Origin: Chthonobacter rhizosphaerae
GTDB taxonomy: Bacteria > Pseudomonadota > Alphaproteobacteria > Rhizobiales > Pleomorphomonadaceae
DNA: 64,000 nucleotides
Direction of reading: 5' to 3'
Assembly (NCBI RefSeq): GCF_013839525.1
Contig: NZ_JACDIS010000002.1
Location: 124,001-188,000, forward strand
Below the pieces are notes generated by a model that was given only the letters and a program-made list of their open reading frames with translations, was not told the DNA's origin and made no database searches. A program made the translations under genes and the position numbers. Shown one piece after another: positions 48,838-57,101 of the stretch. The first letter of the stretch is position 1, and each line of letters opens with the position of its first letter.

Positions 48838-50143
48838 CGTCGAGCCCGTGCGCGAAGGCGATCCTCGCGGAGACCGCATCGTCCCACGGCGAGGCGATGG
48901 AGAGGTTCACGGAGGCACGCAAGACGCGCAACTCGTCGAGCGACAACGAAGTCGCCGTCGGGGCGATCGTGTCGACCCGGTCCTGTATCACGTCGAAGGC
49001 GACTTCGGTCGAGAGGGCGAACGCGCGGGACTTGAGGAAGGGATAGCGTAGCCGCGCCGAATAGCGCTCGAAGGAGGATGAGAAGGTTGGTGCCGCCGGG
49101 TCGGGTCTTGGCGAGGCGTCGGTGCGGATCGCCTCCAGATTGACCAACAGTCCGTCCGATCCGATGGGCAGCGTGGCGCCGCCCCCGATGGAGCGGTTGC
49201 GGGGATCGGAGGCGAAAAACCCGATCGTGTCGCTGAGGGTGGGGTGGCCTGCAAATCCCAGGTAGAGCTGCTCGCCGCGCCCGGCGACCGAATTGAGCTC
49301 GAAGCTGCTCGTCATCCGCCAGTTGCCAAGGGCGTCCGACATGCCGTTGTCGAACCCGACGCTGCCGGAGACCGGGCGATGGTCGGTTTCGAGCACAAGG
49401 ACGGCGCCGCCCTTCTCGGCGCCGCGTTTCAGGATCGAGCGGAGGGCGGTGCCGGGGGTCTCGCCCGCAATCAGCAGCCGCCGCTCGATGTCGTCACGCC
49501 GGATCGACCTCCGGCCGACGAGCGACCCGGTCACGGCCGCGATCCGTGCGCGCACCCGCGCCGGCAAGGCACTGTCGTCGATCCGCTCGATGAAGCCGTC
49601 CAGAACGACGAGGCTCATGCGTCCCCCGTCCTCCAGCGTCTGCGCGGGAACGATCACGCGCGCCAGAAGGTAGCCTTTGCTGGCGTAGGCTCTTTCCAGC
49701 GCGCCCGCGGCCGCGAACAGGGCGGCCACGCTGACGTCACGCCCGGCCAGCGGCTCCAGCAGGGCGGCGGTCGTCTGCTCGAAGCCCGCCAGCGTGCCCG
49801 TCACGTCGACACCGGCGAGCCGCACCGTCAATCCGCCGGCGCCCACGGGCGCCTCGCCCGGGCCCGACTCGGGCAGCGCCACAACAGGCCGCGCGGTCGG
49901 CGGTGCCGGCTGGAGCGTCGACGGCGTGATCTGACCGGCCGTCTGGGCGGAGGCCGGCTCTCCCGCAATCGGCGTCAGGATGCACACGGCGGCCAGACAG
50001 CCAACGAGCGCGCGCACCGCCGTGATCGTTCCAAGCAAAGGCCCGACACGTCGGTCAGGCCAGCCGGCGTGGCCGGATCGGCTTGCATGGTCGCGACGGA
50101 GAAGAATGCTGCTCGCCACCGGGCACCCCGCAGAATCAGACAT
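48287..50143 (-). CDS. TpsB: two-partner secretion outer-membrane transporter
   Basis: A protein of 618 residues of the FhaC/ShlB/HecB family. Signal sequence (LVGCLAAVCILTPIAGEPASA, near residues 45-66), a Pro-rich linker, two POTRA domains (residues about 95-255, LTVRLAGVDVTGTLAGFEQT), then a 16-strand barrel ending in RFTSLATFRF. The POTRA part captures the TPS domain of TpsA in the periplasm and the barrel exports it. The start is ATG 50143. It lies upstream of tpsA in the same direction, with a 636-nt spacer, so tpsA may have its own promoter. Confidence 0.92.
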   Translation of the reverse strand: MSDSAGCPVASSILLRRDHASRSGHAGWPDRRVGPLLGTITAVRALVGCLAAVCILTPIAGEPASAQTAGQITPSTLQPAPPTARPVVALPESGPGEAPVGAGGLTVRLAGVDVTGTLAGFEQTTAALLEPLAGRDVSVAALFAAAGALERAYASKGYLLARVIVPAQTLEDGGRMSLVVLDGFIERIDDSALPARVRARIAAVTGSLVGRRSIRRDDIERRLLIAGETPGTALRSILKRGAEKGGAVLVLETDHRPVSGSVGFDNGMSDALGNWRMTSSFELNSVAGRGEQLYLGFAGHPTLSDTIGFFASDPRNRSIGGGATLPIGSDGLLVNLEAIRTDASPRPDPAAPTFSSSFERYSARLRYPFLKSRAFALSTEVAFDVIQDRVDTIAPTATSLSLDELRVLRASVNLSIASPWDDAVSARIAFAHGLDAFGARAASDATAVLPLSREGADSDFRKVEAVLSWSRQVADHLAVGATTAAQWSFGDPLPGSEMFSPALSSSSLGFDMGSIQGDAGYWLRGEIASPWSFATGHGLDLTLEPYTFGGIGQVWLEEPTAAERASTRLGSIGAGLRLGTAAATDPRRFDVSFEWARQYRSGSEDEEDRFTSLATFRF

Positions 50144-50655
50144 AGTTAATTTCTACAATCATTCTCAGTGAAGTCAAACCGACCAGCAGATTCTGCATCT
50201 GTGCTGCCTCCGCCCCGATCGTCGGTCGCGATGGCGGCACCAGTCCCGTCATTGGCCGGGTCATGGCCGGCCCGCCCCGGAACCCGCCCGAATGGCGACG
50301 CACCGCCTGACCGCTCGGGCCGGCGGAGCCGGCAGTCCGGCCGCTCGGTTCGGGTCCGCACTCGAACCCTCGGCGTTACTCGAGCCGTGGCAGGTCCAAG
50401 ACCCGGCGAGAGCGTTGCCGTCGACGTCTGCTCGGCGGTCCAGCTCAGGTCGACGGGACAGGGGGGTGGTCAGTCTGCGGACCGTCGCTGTCGCCGCGGC
50501 GCCGGTGCTCGACAGGGTGACGCCGGTGATCGTGTCGCCGTTGACGAGGCCGTCCGGCCATCGGTCAAGGTGGTACGTCGCTGCTCAACGAGGAACGGTG
50601 CCGCTTGGCGGCTCAAGCTTACTTCCCGCCGCCTCGGATGGCAGGGCAGGGGCGC
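50144..50655. other. Spacer with remnants of a second tpsA
   Basis: This 512-nt region contains the tpsB promoter at the left, a diverged copy of the tpsA-tpsB' spacer (about 50205-50470), and an 80-bp piece of a tpsA MBG repeat (50477-50556). No intact gene is seen. A stop triplet at 50470-50472 aligns with the tpsA stop. Confidence 0.6.
50477..50556 (-). pseudogene. 80-bp remnant of a second tpsA (MBG repeat)
   Basis: Matches the MBG repeat units of tpsA (for example 44064-44140 and 43554-43634) with about one mismatch against the best unit, then diverges on both sides. Located just upstream of the spacer and tpsB, exactly where a first tpsA would end in a tandem tpsA-tpsB-tpsA-tpsB arrangement. 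Confidence 0.75.
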
Positions 50656-51417
50656 TCACTTCCCGGCGGAATAGCCGAAGTCGATGGACAGAAGCGCGCC
50701 GGTGATCGGCGCGGCCTCGGGCTGGGCGAGGTAGTGGATGAGGCCGGCGACCTCCTCGGCACGGATCAGGCGGGCGCGGCCCTCGCCCTGCGGATAGCCG
50801 GCGAGAATGCGGCGGACATAGCCCGCCTCGTCGCCGCCGCCGTAGCGGCGCGCCTGATAGGCCATCATCGGCGTGTCCACGTCGCCCGGGCAGACCGCGT
50901 TGACGCGCACGCCGTGCGGCGCGAGCTCCAGCGCGAGGGCCTTGGTATAGAGCGAGACCGCGCCCTTCGACGCGCAATAGACCGCCGCGCCCGCGTTGCC
51001 CTGGATGCCGGCGTCGCTGGACAGGTTGACGATCAGGCCCTCGGTCTCCTTCAGGTGCGGGATCGCGGCGGCCGAGAGAAGGCAGACCGCGCGCACGTTG
51101 ACGCCGAGGATCGCGTCGACGTCCTCCTCGGTGGTGTCCTCCGCCGGGCCTTCGCGCCAGATCCCGGCCGCGTTGACGAGGGCGTCGAGCCGACCTGCGG
51201 TGGCGGCGGCCCAGGCGACGATCGCCCGGCACGCCGCGCCGTCGGTGACGTCTGCGGCGTGGACGGCCGAGCCGGGGAGTTCCGCGGCAACGGCCTCCAG
51301 CCGATCCCGGTCGCGATCGGTCAGGAGCACCCGCCAGCCGGACGCCGCGAACCGGCGCGCCGTGGCGGCGCCGATGCCGCCTGCGGCGCCGGTGACCAGG
51401 ATGGCGCGCGTCGTCAT
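50656..51417 (-). CDS. SDR-family oxidoreductase
   Basis: A protein of 253 residues with canonical SDR features: TGAAGGIG (residues about 9-16), NAAG, Ser in NLSSDAGIQG, YCASK for Tyr/Lys, and PGDVDT. NAD(H) preference is suggested by Asp in LLTDRD after the second strand. Its start overlaps the end of the preceding SDR gene by 4 bases (ATGA), so the two are co-translated and may act in one pathway or as a complex. Substrate unknown. Confidence 0.9.
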   Translation of the reverse strand: MTTRAILVTGAAGGIGAATARRFAASGWRVLLTDRDRDRLEAVAAELPGSAVHAADVTDGAACRAIVAWAAATAGRLDALVNAAGIWREGPAEDTTEEDVDAILGVNVRAVCLLSAAAIPHLKETEGLIVNLSSDAGIQGNAGAAVYCASKGAVSLYTKALALELAPHGVRVNAVCPGDVDTPMMAYQARRYGGGDEAGYVRRILAGYPQGEGRARLIRAEEVAGLIHYLAQPEAAPITGALLSIDFGYSAGK

Positions 51418-52196
51418 CGCTTGTCCTCGATCATGCTGTTGCCGCCGTCCACCACGACGAGCTGCCCGGTCACATAGGACGCGCCCTCGGAGGCGAGCCA
51501 GTCGATGCAGCTCGCCACCTCGTCGGGGCGGCCGGATCGTCCGATGGGCGTCGCCCGTCCGGCGGCCGCCTCTTCGTCGGTCTGCGAGCCCGTGGCGATC
51601 CAGCCCGGGGCGACGCAGTTCGCCGTCACGCCCGACCGCGCCACCTCCAGGCAGAGCGATCGGGTGAGGCCGACCATTCCGGCCTTGGCGGCCGCGTAGG
51701 CGCTGTCGCCGGCGACGCCCGCCACCGCTCCGGTTGTGGAGGACACGTTGACGATGCGCCCCCAGCCGCGCGCCTTCATGCCCGGCAGGACGGCCCGGAT
51801 CATCGCGAAGGCGGTGGTGAGGTTCCGATCGATGACGCGGTGCCAGAGGTCGTCCGGGATGGTCTCCAGCTCGCCCGTGGCGTCGAGCGCGCCAAGGCTC
51901 GCCATGCCGGCGTTGTTGACGAGAATGTCGACCGGACCAATGGCGGCGGCCAGTCGCGCCACGGCCGCCGGATCGGTGAGATCCGCCACGTGGCCGTGGA
52001 CGTCGAGCCCCTCGGCGCGAAGCTCCGCCGCGCGCTCCTCGATGCGCAGGGTGGTCGACGCGATGGCGACGGTGTGGCCGCGCCGCGCCAGGAGACGGGC
52101 GGCCGCGAAGCCGATCCCGGTCGGGCTGCCCGCCCCGGTCACCAGGACGGAGCGGTGGGGAGCGGAAGCGGTGGCGGGGTCGGGATCAGGGCTCAT
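51414..52196 (-). CDS. SDR-family oxidoreductase (FabG-like)
   Basis: A protein of 260 residues. TGAGSPTGIG at the cofactor loop has a two-residue variation from TGxxxGIG; NNAG, NVSSTTG, YAAAKAG and APGWI are present, so all four catalytic residues are there. Resembles FabG/3-oxoacyl reductase-like SDRs. It is the first gene of a two-gene operon with 50656-51417. The start at ATG 52196 is unambiguous by frame. Function beyond the family is not clear. Confidence 0.9.
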   Translation of the reverse strand: MSPDPDPATASAPHRSVLVTGAGSPTGIGFAAARLLARRGHTVAIASTTLRIEERAAELRAEGLDVHGHVADLTDPAAVARLAAAIGPVDILVNNAGMASLGALDATGELETIPDDLWHRVIDRNLTTAFAMIRAVLPGMKARGWGRIVNVSSTTGAVAGVAGDSAYAAAKAGMVGLTRSLCLEVARSGVTANCVAPGWIATGSQTDEEAAAGRATPIGRSGRPDEVASCIDWLASEGASYVTGQLVVVDGGNSMIEDKR

Positions 52197-52551
52197 CGGC
52201 GTCGATCGGTGGGGTCCGCGGGATGGGAGAGCGGCGAGGGGCGGTCAGGACGGGGGATCATGACGTCGCGGCGGACGGCCGGCCAATCGGCGAGGTCGGC
52301 ACGCCAGCGTTCCAAGCTTTGGGGTCCGCATAGCCGAACGACCTTGGAGATCGCCGAGACAACCGAGACCCTCCTCAGCATCGTCAGGACCGCGTCCTTC
52401 CCGGATCTCATGCAGATACACGTCCCGGCGGGCGTTGTCGCCCCGGTCGCGTCGGCGAGCAGGCGGGAGGCTTTGCGATGGCCGGCGGCATGGATGCGCA
52501 CGCCTACGAGCGGGCATGCTTCCCGCCGGACCGGCCATGCGGACGCCGGAC
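52197..52551. other. Intergenic region with diverged repeat
   Basis: No gene recognised in 355 nt. It holds the SDR operon promoter and the downstream end of the oxidase operon. Positions 52289-52400 share about 110 bp with 47866-47975, with the blocks GGCGAGGTCGGCACG and GCATCGTCAGGACCGCGTC conserved. Confidence 0.5.
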
Positions 52552-52887
52552 TTACGAAGGTCCGGGGGCGAAGTTGGCGATCCTGGTGACCAGGGTGTAA
52601 TCGGCCTCGACGGCCATGATCGCCACGAAGGCCAGGACCGCCACGACCGGTGCCAGGATGGCGAGGATCAGGGTCGGCCGCTCCCAGGCCATGTGCATGA
52701 ACACGGCGACGATCAGCCCGGCCTTGAGGATCATGAAGAGCAGAATGAGTCCGTAGCGGGCGGCGCCAGCGAAATCGAGATAGTCCACCATGTACGACAG
52801 GGCGCTGAGCACGAACAGCCAGGTCCAGACCACGAAGTAGAGCTTCAGGGGATGCTGCTGCGCGTGGGCGGCGGAAGGGGATGCCAT
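52552..52887 (-). CDS. Cytochrome c oxidase subunit IV-like protein
   Basis: A protein of 111 residues with three membrane helices (LYFVVWTWLFVLSALSYMVD, YGLILLFMILKAGLIVAVFM, LILAILAPVVAVLAFVAIMA) and the HMAWE motif after the second helix that marks the prokaryotic subunit IV (caa3/CyoD-like) family. Last gene of the oxidase operon. ATG 52887 is chosen (GAGG upstream, 8 nt after the preceding stop) over a GTG at 52902 that would overlap it. Confidence 0.88.
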   Translation of the reverse strand: MASPSAAHAQQHPLKLYFVVWTWLFVLSALSYMVDYLDFAGAARYGLILLFMILKAGLIVAVFMHMAWERPTLILAILAPVVAVLAFVAIMAVEADYTLVTRIANFAPGPS

Positions 52888-52895
52888 GGCGGACC

Positions 52896-53618
52896 TCACC
52901 ACAGATAGAAGAACGCGAAGATGAAGACCCAGACCAGGTCGACGAAGTGCCAGTAGAGGCCGAGGATTTCGACGGCCTCATAGTGGCCGCGGCGGCTGGT
53001 GAAGAAGCCCCGCCGGCCCTCCTCGTAGTCGCCGCGCCAGACCTTTCGGGCGATGATCAGCAGGAAGATCACGCCTATGGTCACGTGGGTTCCGTGGAAG
53101 CCCGTGATCATGAAGAAGGTCGAGCCGAACTGGGCGGCACCGAACGGATTGCCCCAGGGCCTCACGCCTTCGTGGATCAGCTTGGACCACTCGAACGCCT
53201 GCATGCCGACGAAGGTGGCGCCGAGCGCGGCGGTGGCCAGCATCAGGGCCGTGGTCGTCCGGCGGTCGCGCCGGAAGGCGTAGTTGACCGCCAGCGCCAT
53301 GGTGCCGCTGCTGCTGATCAGCACGAAGGTCATGATGGCGATGAGGAGCAGCGGAAAGGCCGTTCCGGCGACCTCGAGCGAGAAGACCTGGCTGGCGTTG
53401 GGCCAGGGTTCCGGAGTCGAGATCCGCGCCGTCATGTAGGCGATCAGGAAGCAGCCGAAGACGAAGGTGTCGCTGAGGAGAAAGATCCACATCATCGCCT
53501 TGCCCCAGGACGCGGTCCTGAATGCGCGCCTGTCGGAGGCGAGATCGGAGGCGACGCTGCGCAGGCCGGCCCTGGTCGGCGAGCCGGCCGCTGTGCGGGG
53601 AAGGGCGGACTCAGTCAT
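52896..53618 (-). CDS. coxP: Cytochrome c oxidase subunit III (CoxP-like)
   Basis: A protein of 240 residues with about five membrane helices. The conserved Glu and His of subunit III are in AFEWSKLIHEGV and FHGTHVTIGVIF, and the C-terminal HYEAVEILGLYWHFVDLVWV is typical. One of two subunit III-like genes in tandem, as in coxMNOP of Bradyrhizobium. Starts 12 nt downstream of the other. Confidence 0.92.
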   Translation of the reverse strand: MTESALPRTAAGSPTRAGLRSVASDLASDRRAFRTASWGKAMMWIFLLSDTFVFGCFLIAYMTARISTPEPWPNASQVFSLEVAGTAFPLLLIAIMTFVLISSSGTMALAVNYAFRRDRRTTTALMLATAALGATFVGMQAFEWSKLIHEGVRPWGNPFGAAQFGSTFFMITGFHGTHVTIGVIFLLIIARKVWRGDYEEGRRGFFTSRRGHYEAVEILGLYWHFVDLVWVFIFAFFYLW

Positions 53619-53630
53619 GTCGGGCGCTCC

Positions 53631-54341
53631 TCATCGGACGAGGCTCAGACAGGTGGCGGCGAACGCGCCGGCCCAGCCGGTGAGAACCGCCGCCAGGATC
53701 AGCCAGATGGCCAGGAGCACGTGCCAGTAGACGGCGCAGAGTTCGATGCCCTCGCGGACAGCTTCAGGCCGTCGCGTGCGCGCCCACCGCGCCCAGCACC
53801 GCCCGAGGGCCGCCAGCCCGCCGACGATGTGGAGGCCGTGCAGGCCGGTCAGGAGGTAGAAGAAGGACGCGGCCGGGTTTCCCGAAAGCCCGACGCCCGC
53901 GGACGCCAACTGTCGCCACGTCAGGACCTGCGTGACGAGGAAGGCCGCGGCCGTCACCGTCGCGGCGGCGATGGCGTGGGCGAAGCCGTCCGGGTCGCGG
54001 CGGCGGGCCGAGAGCACGGCCCCGTGAAGCGTGGCGCTGCTGAGGGCGAGGAAAGCCGTGGCGACCCAGACGAGCGGCAGGTTCGGCAGCACCCGCCAGT
54101 CGGTGGCCTCCATGCGCATGAGGTTGGCGCTGAGAAGCACCGCGAAGAGCGCGCCCACGACGGTCAGGAAGACGCGGAGGCCTATCCTCCCCGGAGAGCC
54201 CGCCGGACGGGCGCGCCCGTGGCCGGGCGTCGGGCTCGCGGGGCTGACGTGCAGCCACGGCTTTTCCATGATGCCGTGCCGCGCGAGCCAGACGCCCGCG
54301 ATGCCGGCGACGACGATCAGGAAGGCGAGCACGACCGTCAT
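53631..54341 (-). CDS. coxO: Cytochrome c oxidase subunit III-like (CoxO-like)
   Basis: A protein of 236 residues, six or seven helices. The C-terminal part LTGLHGLHIVGGLAAL and CAVYWHVLLAIWLILAAVLT shows subunit III signatures, but the N-terminal part is divergent with an insert of charged residues. Its ATG at 54341 overlaps the coxN stop (ATGA). Matches coxO position, between subunit I and coxP. Confidence 0.85.
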   Translation of the reverse strand: MTVVLAFLIVVAGIAGVWLARHGIMEKPWLHVSPASPTPGHGRARPAGSPGRIGLRVFLTVVGALFAVLLSANLMRMEATDWRVLPNLPLVWVATAFLALSSATLHGAVLSARRRDPDGFAHAIAAATVTAAAFLVTQVLTWRQLASAGVGLSGNPAASFFYLLTGLHGLHIVGGLAALGRCWARWARTRRPEAVREGIELCAVYWHVLLAIWLILAAVLTGWAGAFAATCLSLVR

Positions 54342-56098
54342 GCCATGCCTCCGGCCGCTGCCGGCGGCTGGTTCTGCGGGATGAAGTCCTCGGCGGCGCC
54401 GGGCACGTTGTAGTCGTAGGCCCAGCGGTAGACGACCGGAACGGTCCTGCCCCAGTTGCCGTGCGGGGGAGGGGTCTCCGGCGTTTGCCATTCCAGGGAT
54501 GTGGCGCGCCAGGGATTGCCGCCCGCGGGCTCGCCGCGCCTCAGGCTCCAGATCAGGTTGAAGAGGAAGACGAACTGGAAGGCCCCGACCACGAGGGCCA
54601 TCACGGTGATCGCCGCGTTCAGCGACTGCGCGGACTCGGGGAAGAAGGTGGCGTCGCCCATCTCGTGGTAGCGCCTCGGCACGCCGATGAGGCCGAGATA
54701 GTGCATGGGAAAGAAGATCGCGTAGGCGCCGAGAAAGGTGATCCAGAAGTGCAGCTTGCCGAGCCCCTCGTGGAGCATGCGGCCCGTGACCTTCGGATAC
54801 CAATGGTAGATCGCCCCGAAGATGACCAGGATCGGCGCCACCCCCATGACCATGTGGAAGTGCGCGACCACGAACATCGTGTCGGAGAGCGGAACGTCGA
54901 CGACCACGTTGCCGAGGAAGAGGCCGGTCAGCCCGCCGTTCACGAAAGTGATGATGAAGCCGAGCGAGAAGAGCATCGGCGTCGTCAGGTGGATGTCGCC
55001 GCGCCAGAGCGTCAGGATCCAGTTGTAGACCTTGATCGCCGTCGGGATGGCGATGATCAGCGTGGTCGTGGCGAAGAAGAAGCCGAAATACGGGTTCATC
55101 CCGCTGACGTACATGTGGTGCGCCCAGACGACGAAGCTGAGCGCCCCGATCGCGATGATCGCCCAGACCATCATCCGGTAGCCGAATATGTTACGCCGGG
55201 CGTGGGTGGAGATGAGGTCCGACACGATGCCGAAGGCCGGCAGCGCGACGATGTAGACCTCCGGGTGGCCGAAGAACCAGAAGAGGTGCTGGAAGAGCAC
55301 CGGGCTGCCGCCGCCGTATTTCAGGTGCTCGCCCATCTCGATCAGCGCCGGCATGAAGAAGCTGGTGCCGAGCAGCTTGTCGAACAGCATCATCACCGCG
55401 CCGACGAAGAGGGCCGGGAAGGCGAGAAGCGCCATCACGCTCGCGGTGAAGATGCCCCAGACGGTCAGCGGCATGCGCATCAGCGTCATGCCCTCGGTCC
55501 GTCCCTGCAGCACGGTGACCACGTAGTTGAGGCCGCCCATGGTGAAGCCGATGACGAAGACGATGAGCGACAGGAGCATCAGGATGATGCCCCACTCCTG
55601 GCCCGGCGTTCCCGACAGGATGGCCTGGGGCGGGTAGAGGGTCCAGCCGGCGCCCGTCGGTCCGCCCGGAAGGAAGAAGGTGGAGAGGAGGAGGACGACC
55701 GCGACCAGATAGAGCCAGAAGCTCAGCATGTTGGCGTAGGGAAAGACCATGTCCCGGGCGCCGACCATGAGCGGGATCAGGTAGTTGCCGAAGCCGCCGA
55801 GGAAGAGAGCCGTCAGGACGTAGACCACCATCATCATGCCGTGCATGGTGATGAGCTGGTAGTAGGCATCGGCGTCGATGAAGGTCACGAGATCCGGAAA
55901 GCCCAGTTGGAGCCGCATCAGCCAGGACAGCGCCAGGGCGACGAACCCGAGGAACAGGGCGGTCGCCGAGTACTGGATCGCGATGACCTTGGCGTCCTGG
56001 CTGAACACGTACTTCGTCAGCCAGGACCTGGGGTGATAGAGGTCGTCGTCATGAAACGGTTCTGTTTCGACTGCCGGGCCGAGCGGAATTTCGGTCAT
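54338..56098 (-). CDS. coxN: Cytochrome c oxidase subunit I (CoxN-like)
   Basis: A protein of 586 residues with twelve helices. Haem-copper ligands are all visible: His in ITMHGMMMV (low-spin haem), HPEVYI with the crosslinked Tyr, HH in WAHHMYVSG for CuB, and AHFHMVMG for both haems. It is an A-family oxidase by the HPEVY motif. The start ATG 56098 follows a strong AAGGAGGG. Catalyses oxygen reduction and proton pumping. In Bradyrhizobium the coxMNOP oxidase is an alternative low-oxygen enzyme. Confidence 0.95.
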   Translation of the reverse strand: MTEIPLGPAVETEPFHDDDLYHPRSWLTKYVFSQDAKVIAIQYSATALFLGFVALALSWLMRLQLGFPDLVTFIDADAYYQLITMHGMMMVVYVLTALFLGGFGNYLIPLMVGARDMVFPYANMLSFWLYLVAVVLLLSTFFLPGGPTGAGWTLYPPQAILSGTPGQEWGIILMLLSLIVFVIGFTMGGLNYVVTVLQGRTEGMTLMRMPLTVWGIFTASVMALLAFPALFVGAVMMLFDKLLGTSFFMPALIEMGEHLKYGGGSPVLFQHLFWFFGHPEVYIVALPAFGIVSDLISTHARRNIFGYRMMVWAIIAIGALSFVVWAHHMYVSGMNPYFGFFFATTTLIIAIPTAIKVYNWILTLWRGDIHLTTPMLFSLGFIITFVNGGLTGLFLGNVVVDVPLSDTMFVVAHFHMVMGVAPILVIFGAIYHWYPKVTGRMLHEGLGKLHFWITFLGAYAIFFPMHYLGLIGVPRRYHEMGDATFFPESAQSLNAAITVMALVVGAFQFVFLFNLIWSLRRGEPAGGNPWRATSLEWQTPETPPPHGNWGRTVPVVYRWAYDYNVPGAAEDFIPQNQPPAAAGGMA

Positions 56099-56169
56099 TG
56101 CTCTCAACCCTCCTTGTGGCTGCCGCCGCCGGGCTGCCCGCCTCCTCCGGGCGGCGCCAAGCGCGGTCC

Positions 56170-56979
56170 TCATTCCGAAGGCGTGGCCAGACGGGCGACC
56201 ATCCGGCCTTTCTGATCCTCCAGCCATGACCGGTAGGCGACGGCGTCCTCCACGACGACGCTGCCGCGCATGAAGGCGTGACCGACCCCGCAGAGCTCGG
56301 CGCACAGGATGTCGAACGTGCCCGACCGCGTCGGGGTGAGCCAGAAGTAGGTGACCATCCCGGGGATGAGGTCCATTTTCGCCCTGAACTCGGGGACGTA
56401 GAAATCGTGCAGGACGTCGGTGGACCGGAGCAGCACGCGGATCGGCTGGCCGGTCGGCAGGTGCAGTTCGCCGCCGTCGACGACGATGTCGTCGGAGCCG
56501 GCGGGATCGGCGGGATCGATGCCGAGCGGGTTGTCGGGGCCGACAAGCCGGATGGCCGTCCGGCCGAGCCGGCCGTCGTCGCCGGGCAGGCGGAAGGTCC
56601 ATTGCCACTGCTGCCCGACCGCTTCCACATCGGCCGCCTCGGGCGGCACGGTGATGAAGTGCTTCCAGACGAGCAGCCCCGGCGCCAGCATGGCGGCGAC
56701 GCCGACGGCGGTGAGGCCGGTCAGCCAGCCCTCCAGCTTGCGGTTCTCCGGCTCGTAGATCGGCCGCTCGCCGCCCGGCCGATGCCGGAATCGGAAGACG
56801 CAGTAGGCGACGAAGAGACCGACGGCCGTGAAGACCAGGCCGGTGATCCAGAAGGTGATGGTGATGGTCGTGTCGATCGTCCCCCAGTTGGACGCGACCG
56901 GCGTCCACCACCAGGGGCTCAGGAGGTGGAACAGGACGGATCCGACCACGACAAGAAGGATCGCGAAGGCGACGAGCAT
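56170..56979 (-). CDS. coxM: Cytochrome c oxidase subunit II (CoxM-like)
   Basis: A protein of 269 residues with two membrane helices (FAILLVVVGSVLFHLLSP; LTGLTAVGVAAMLAPGLLVW) and a CuA domain at the C-terminus: His in STDVLHDFYVPEF, and CAELCGVGHAFM binding CuA. No fused cytochrome c domain, so it takes electrons from a separate donor. ATG 56979 is preceded by AAGGAAGG. First gene of the oxidase operon. Confidence 0.94.
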   Translation of the reverse strand: MLVAFAILLVVVGSVLFHLLSPWWWTPVASNWGTIDTTITITFWITGLVFTAVGLFVAYCVFRFRHRPGGERPIYEPENRKLEGWLTGLTAVGVAAMLAPGLLVWKHFITVPPEAADVEAVGQQWQWTFRLPGDDGRLGRTAIRLVGPDNPLGIDPADPAGSDDIVVDGGELHLPTGQPIRVLLRSTDVLHDFYVPEFRAKMDLIPGMVTYFWLTPTRSGTFDILCAELCGVGHAFMRGSVVVEDAVAYRSWLEDQKGRMVARLATPSE

Positions 56980-57065
56980 CGGCCTTCCTTTCTTGCGGAA
57001 AGTGGCACCGGTTCCCCGGCGGCTTTGGCCGGAGGGCGGCAACACGAGGTCTCAACCCGGGGAAG

Positions 57066-57095
57066 GCCGCCGCGGCCGTCGGCGGCCGCGGCGGC
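57066..57095 (-). terminator. Strong GC hairpin after the DUF2189 gene
   Basis: A perfect 13-bp inverted repeat (57066-57078 and 57083-57095) with a 4-nt loop lies 6 nt after the DUF2189 stop and 86 nt before coxM. No T-run follows. It probably separates the DUF2189 transcript from the oxidase operon, or attenuates it. Confidence 0.6.
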
Positions 57096-57101
57096 GCGAG
57101 C

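Noticed and set aside
42000-51000. Transposon or insertion sequence explaining the tps duplications
   Set aside because: No transposase, no terminal inverted repeats and no target-site duplication were seen at the ends of the repeated blocks.
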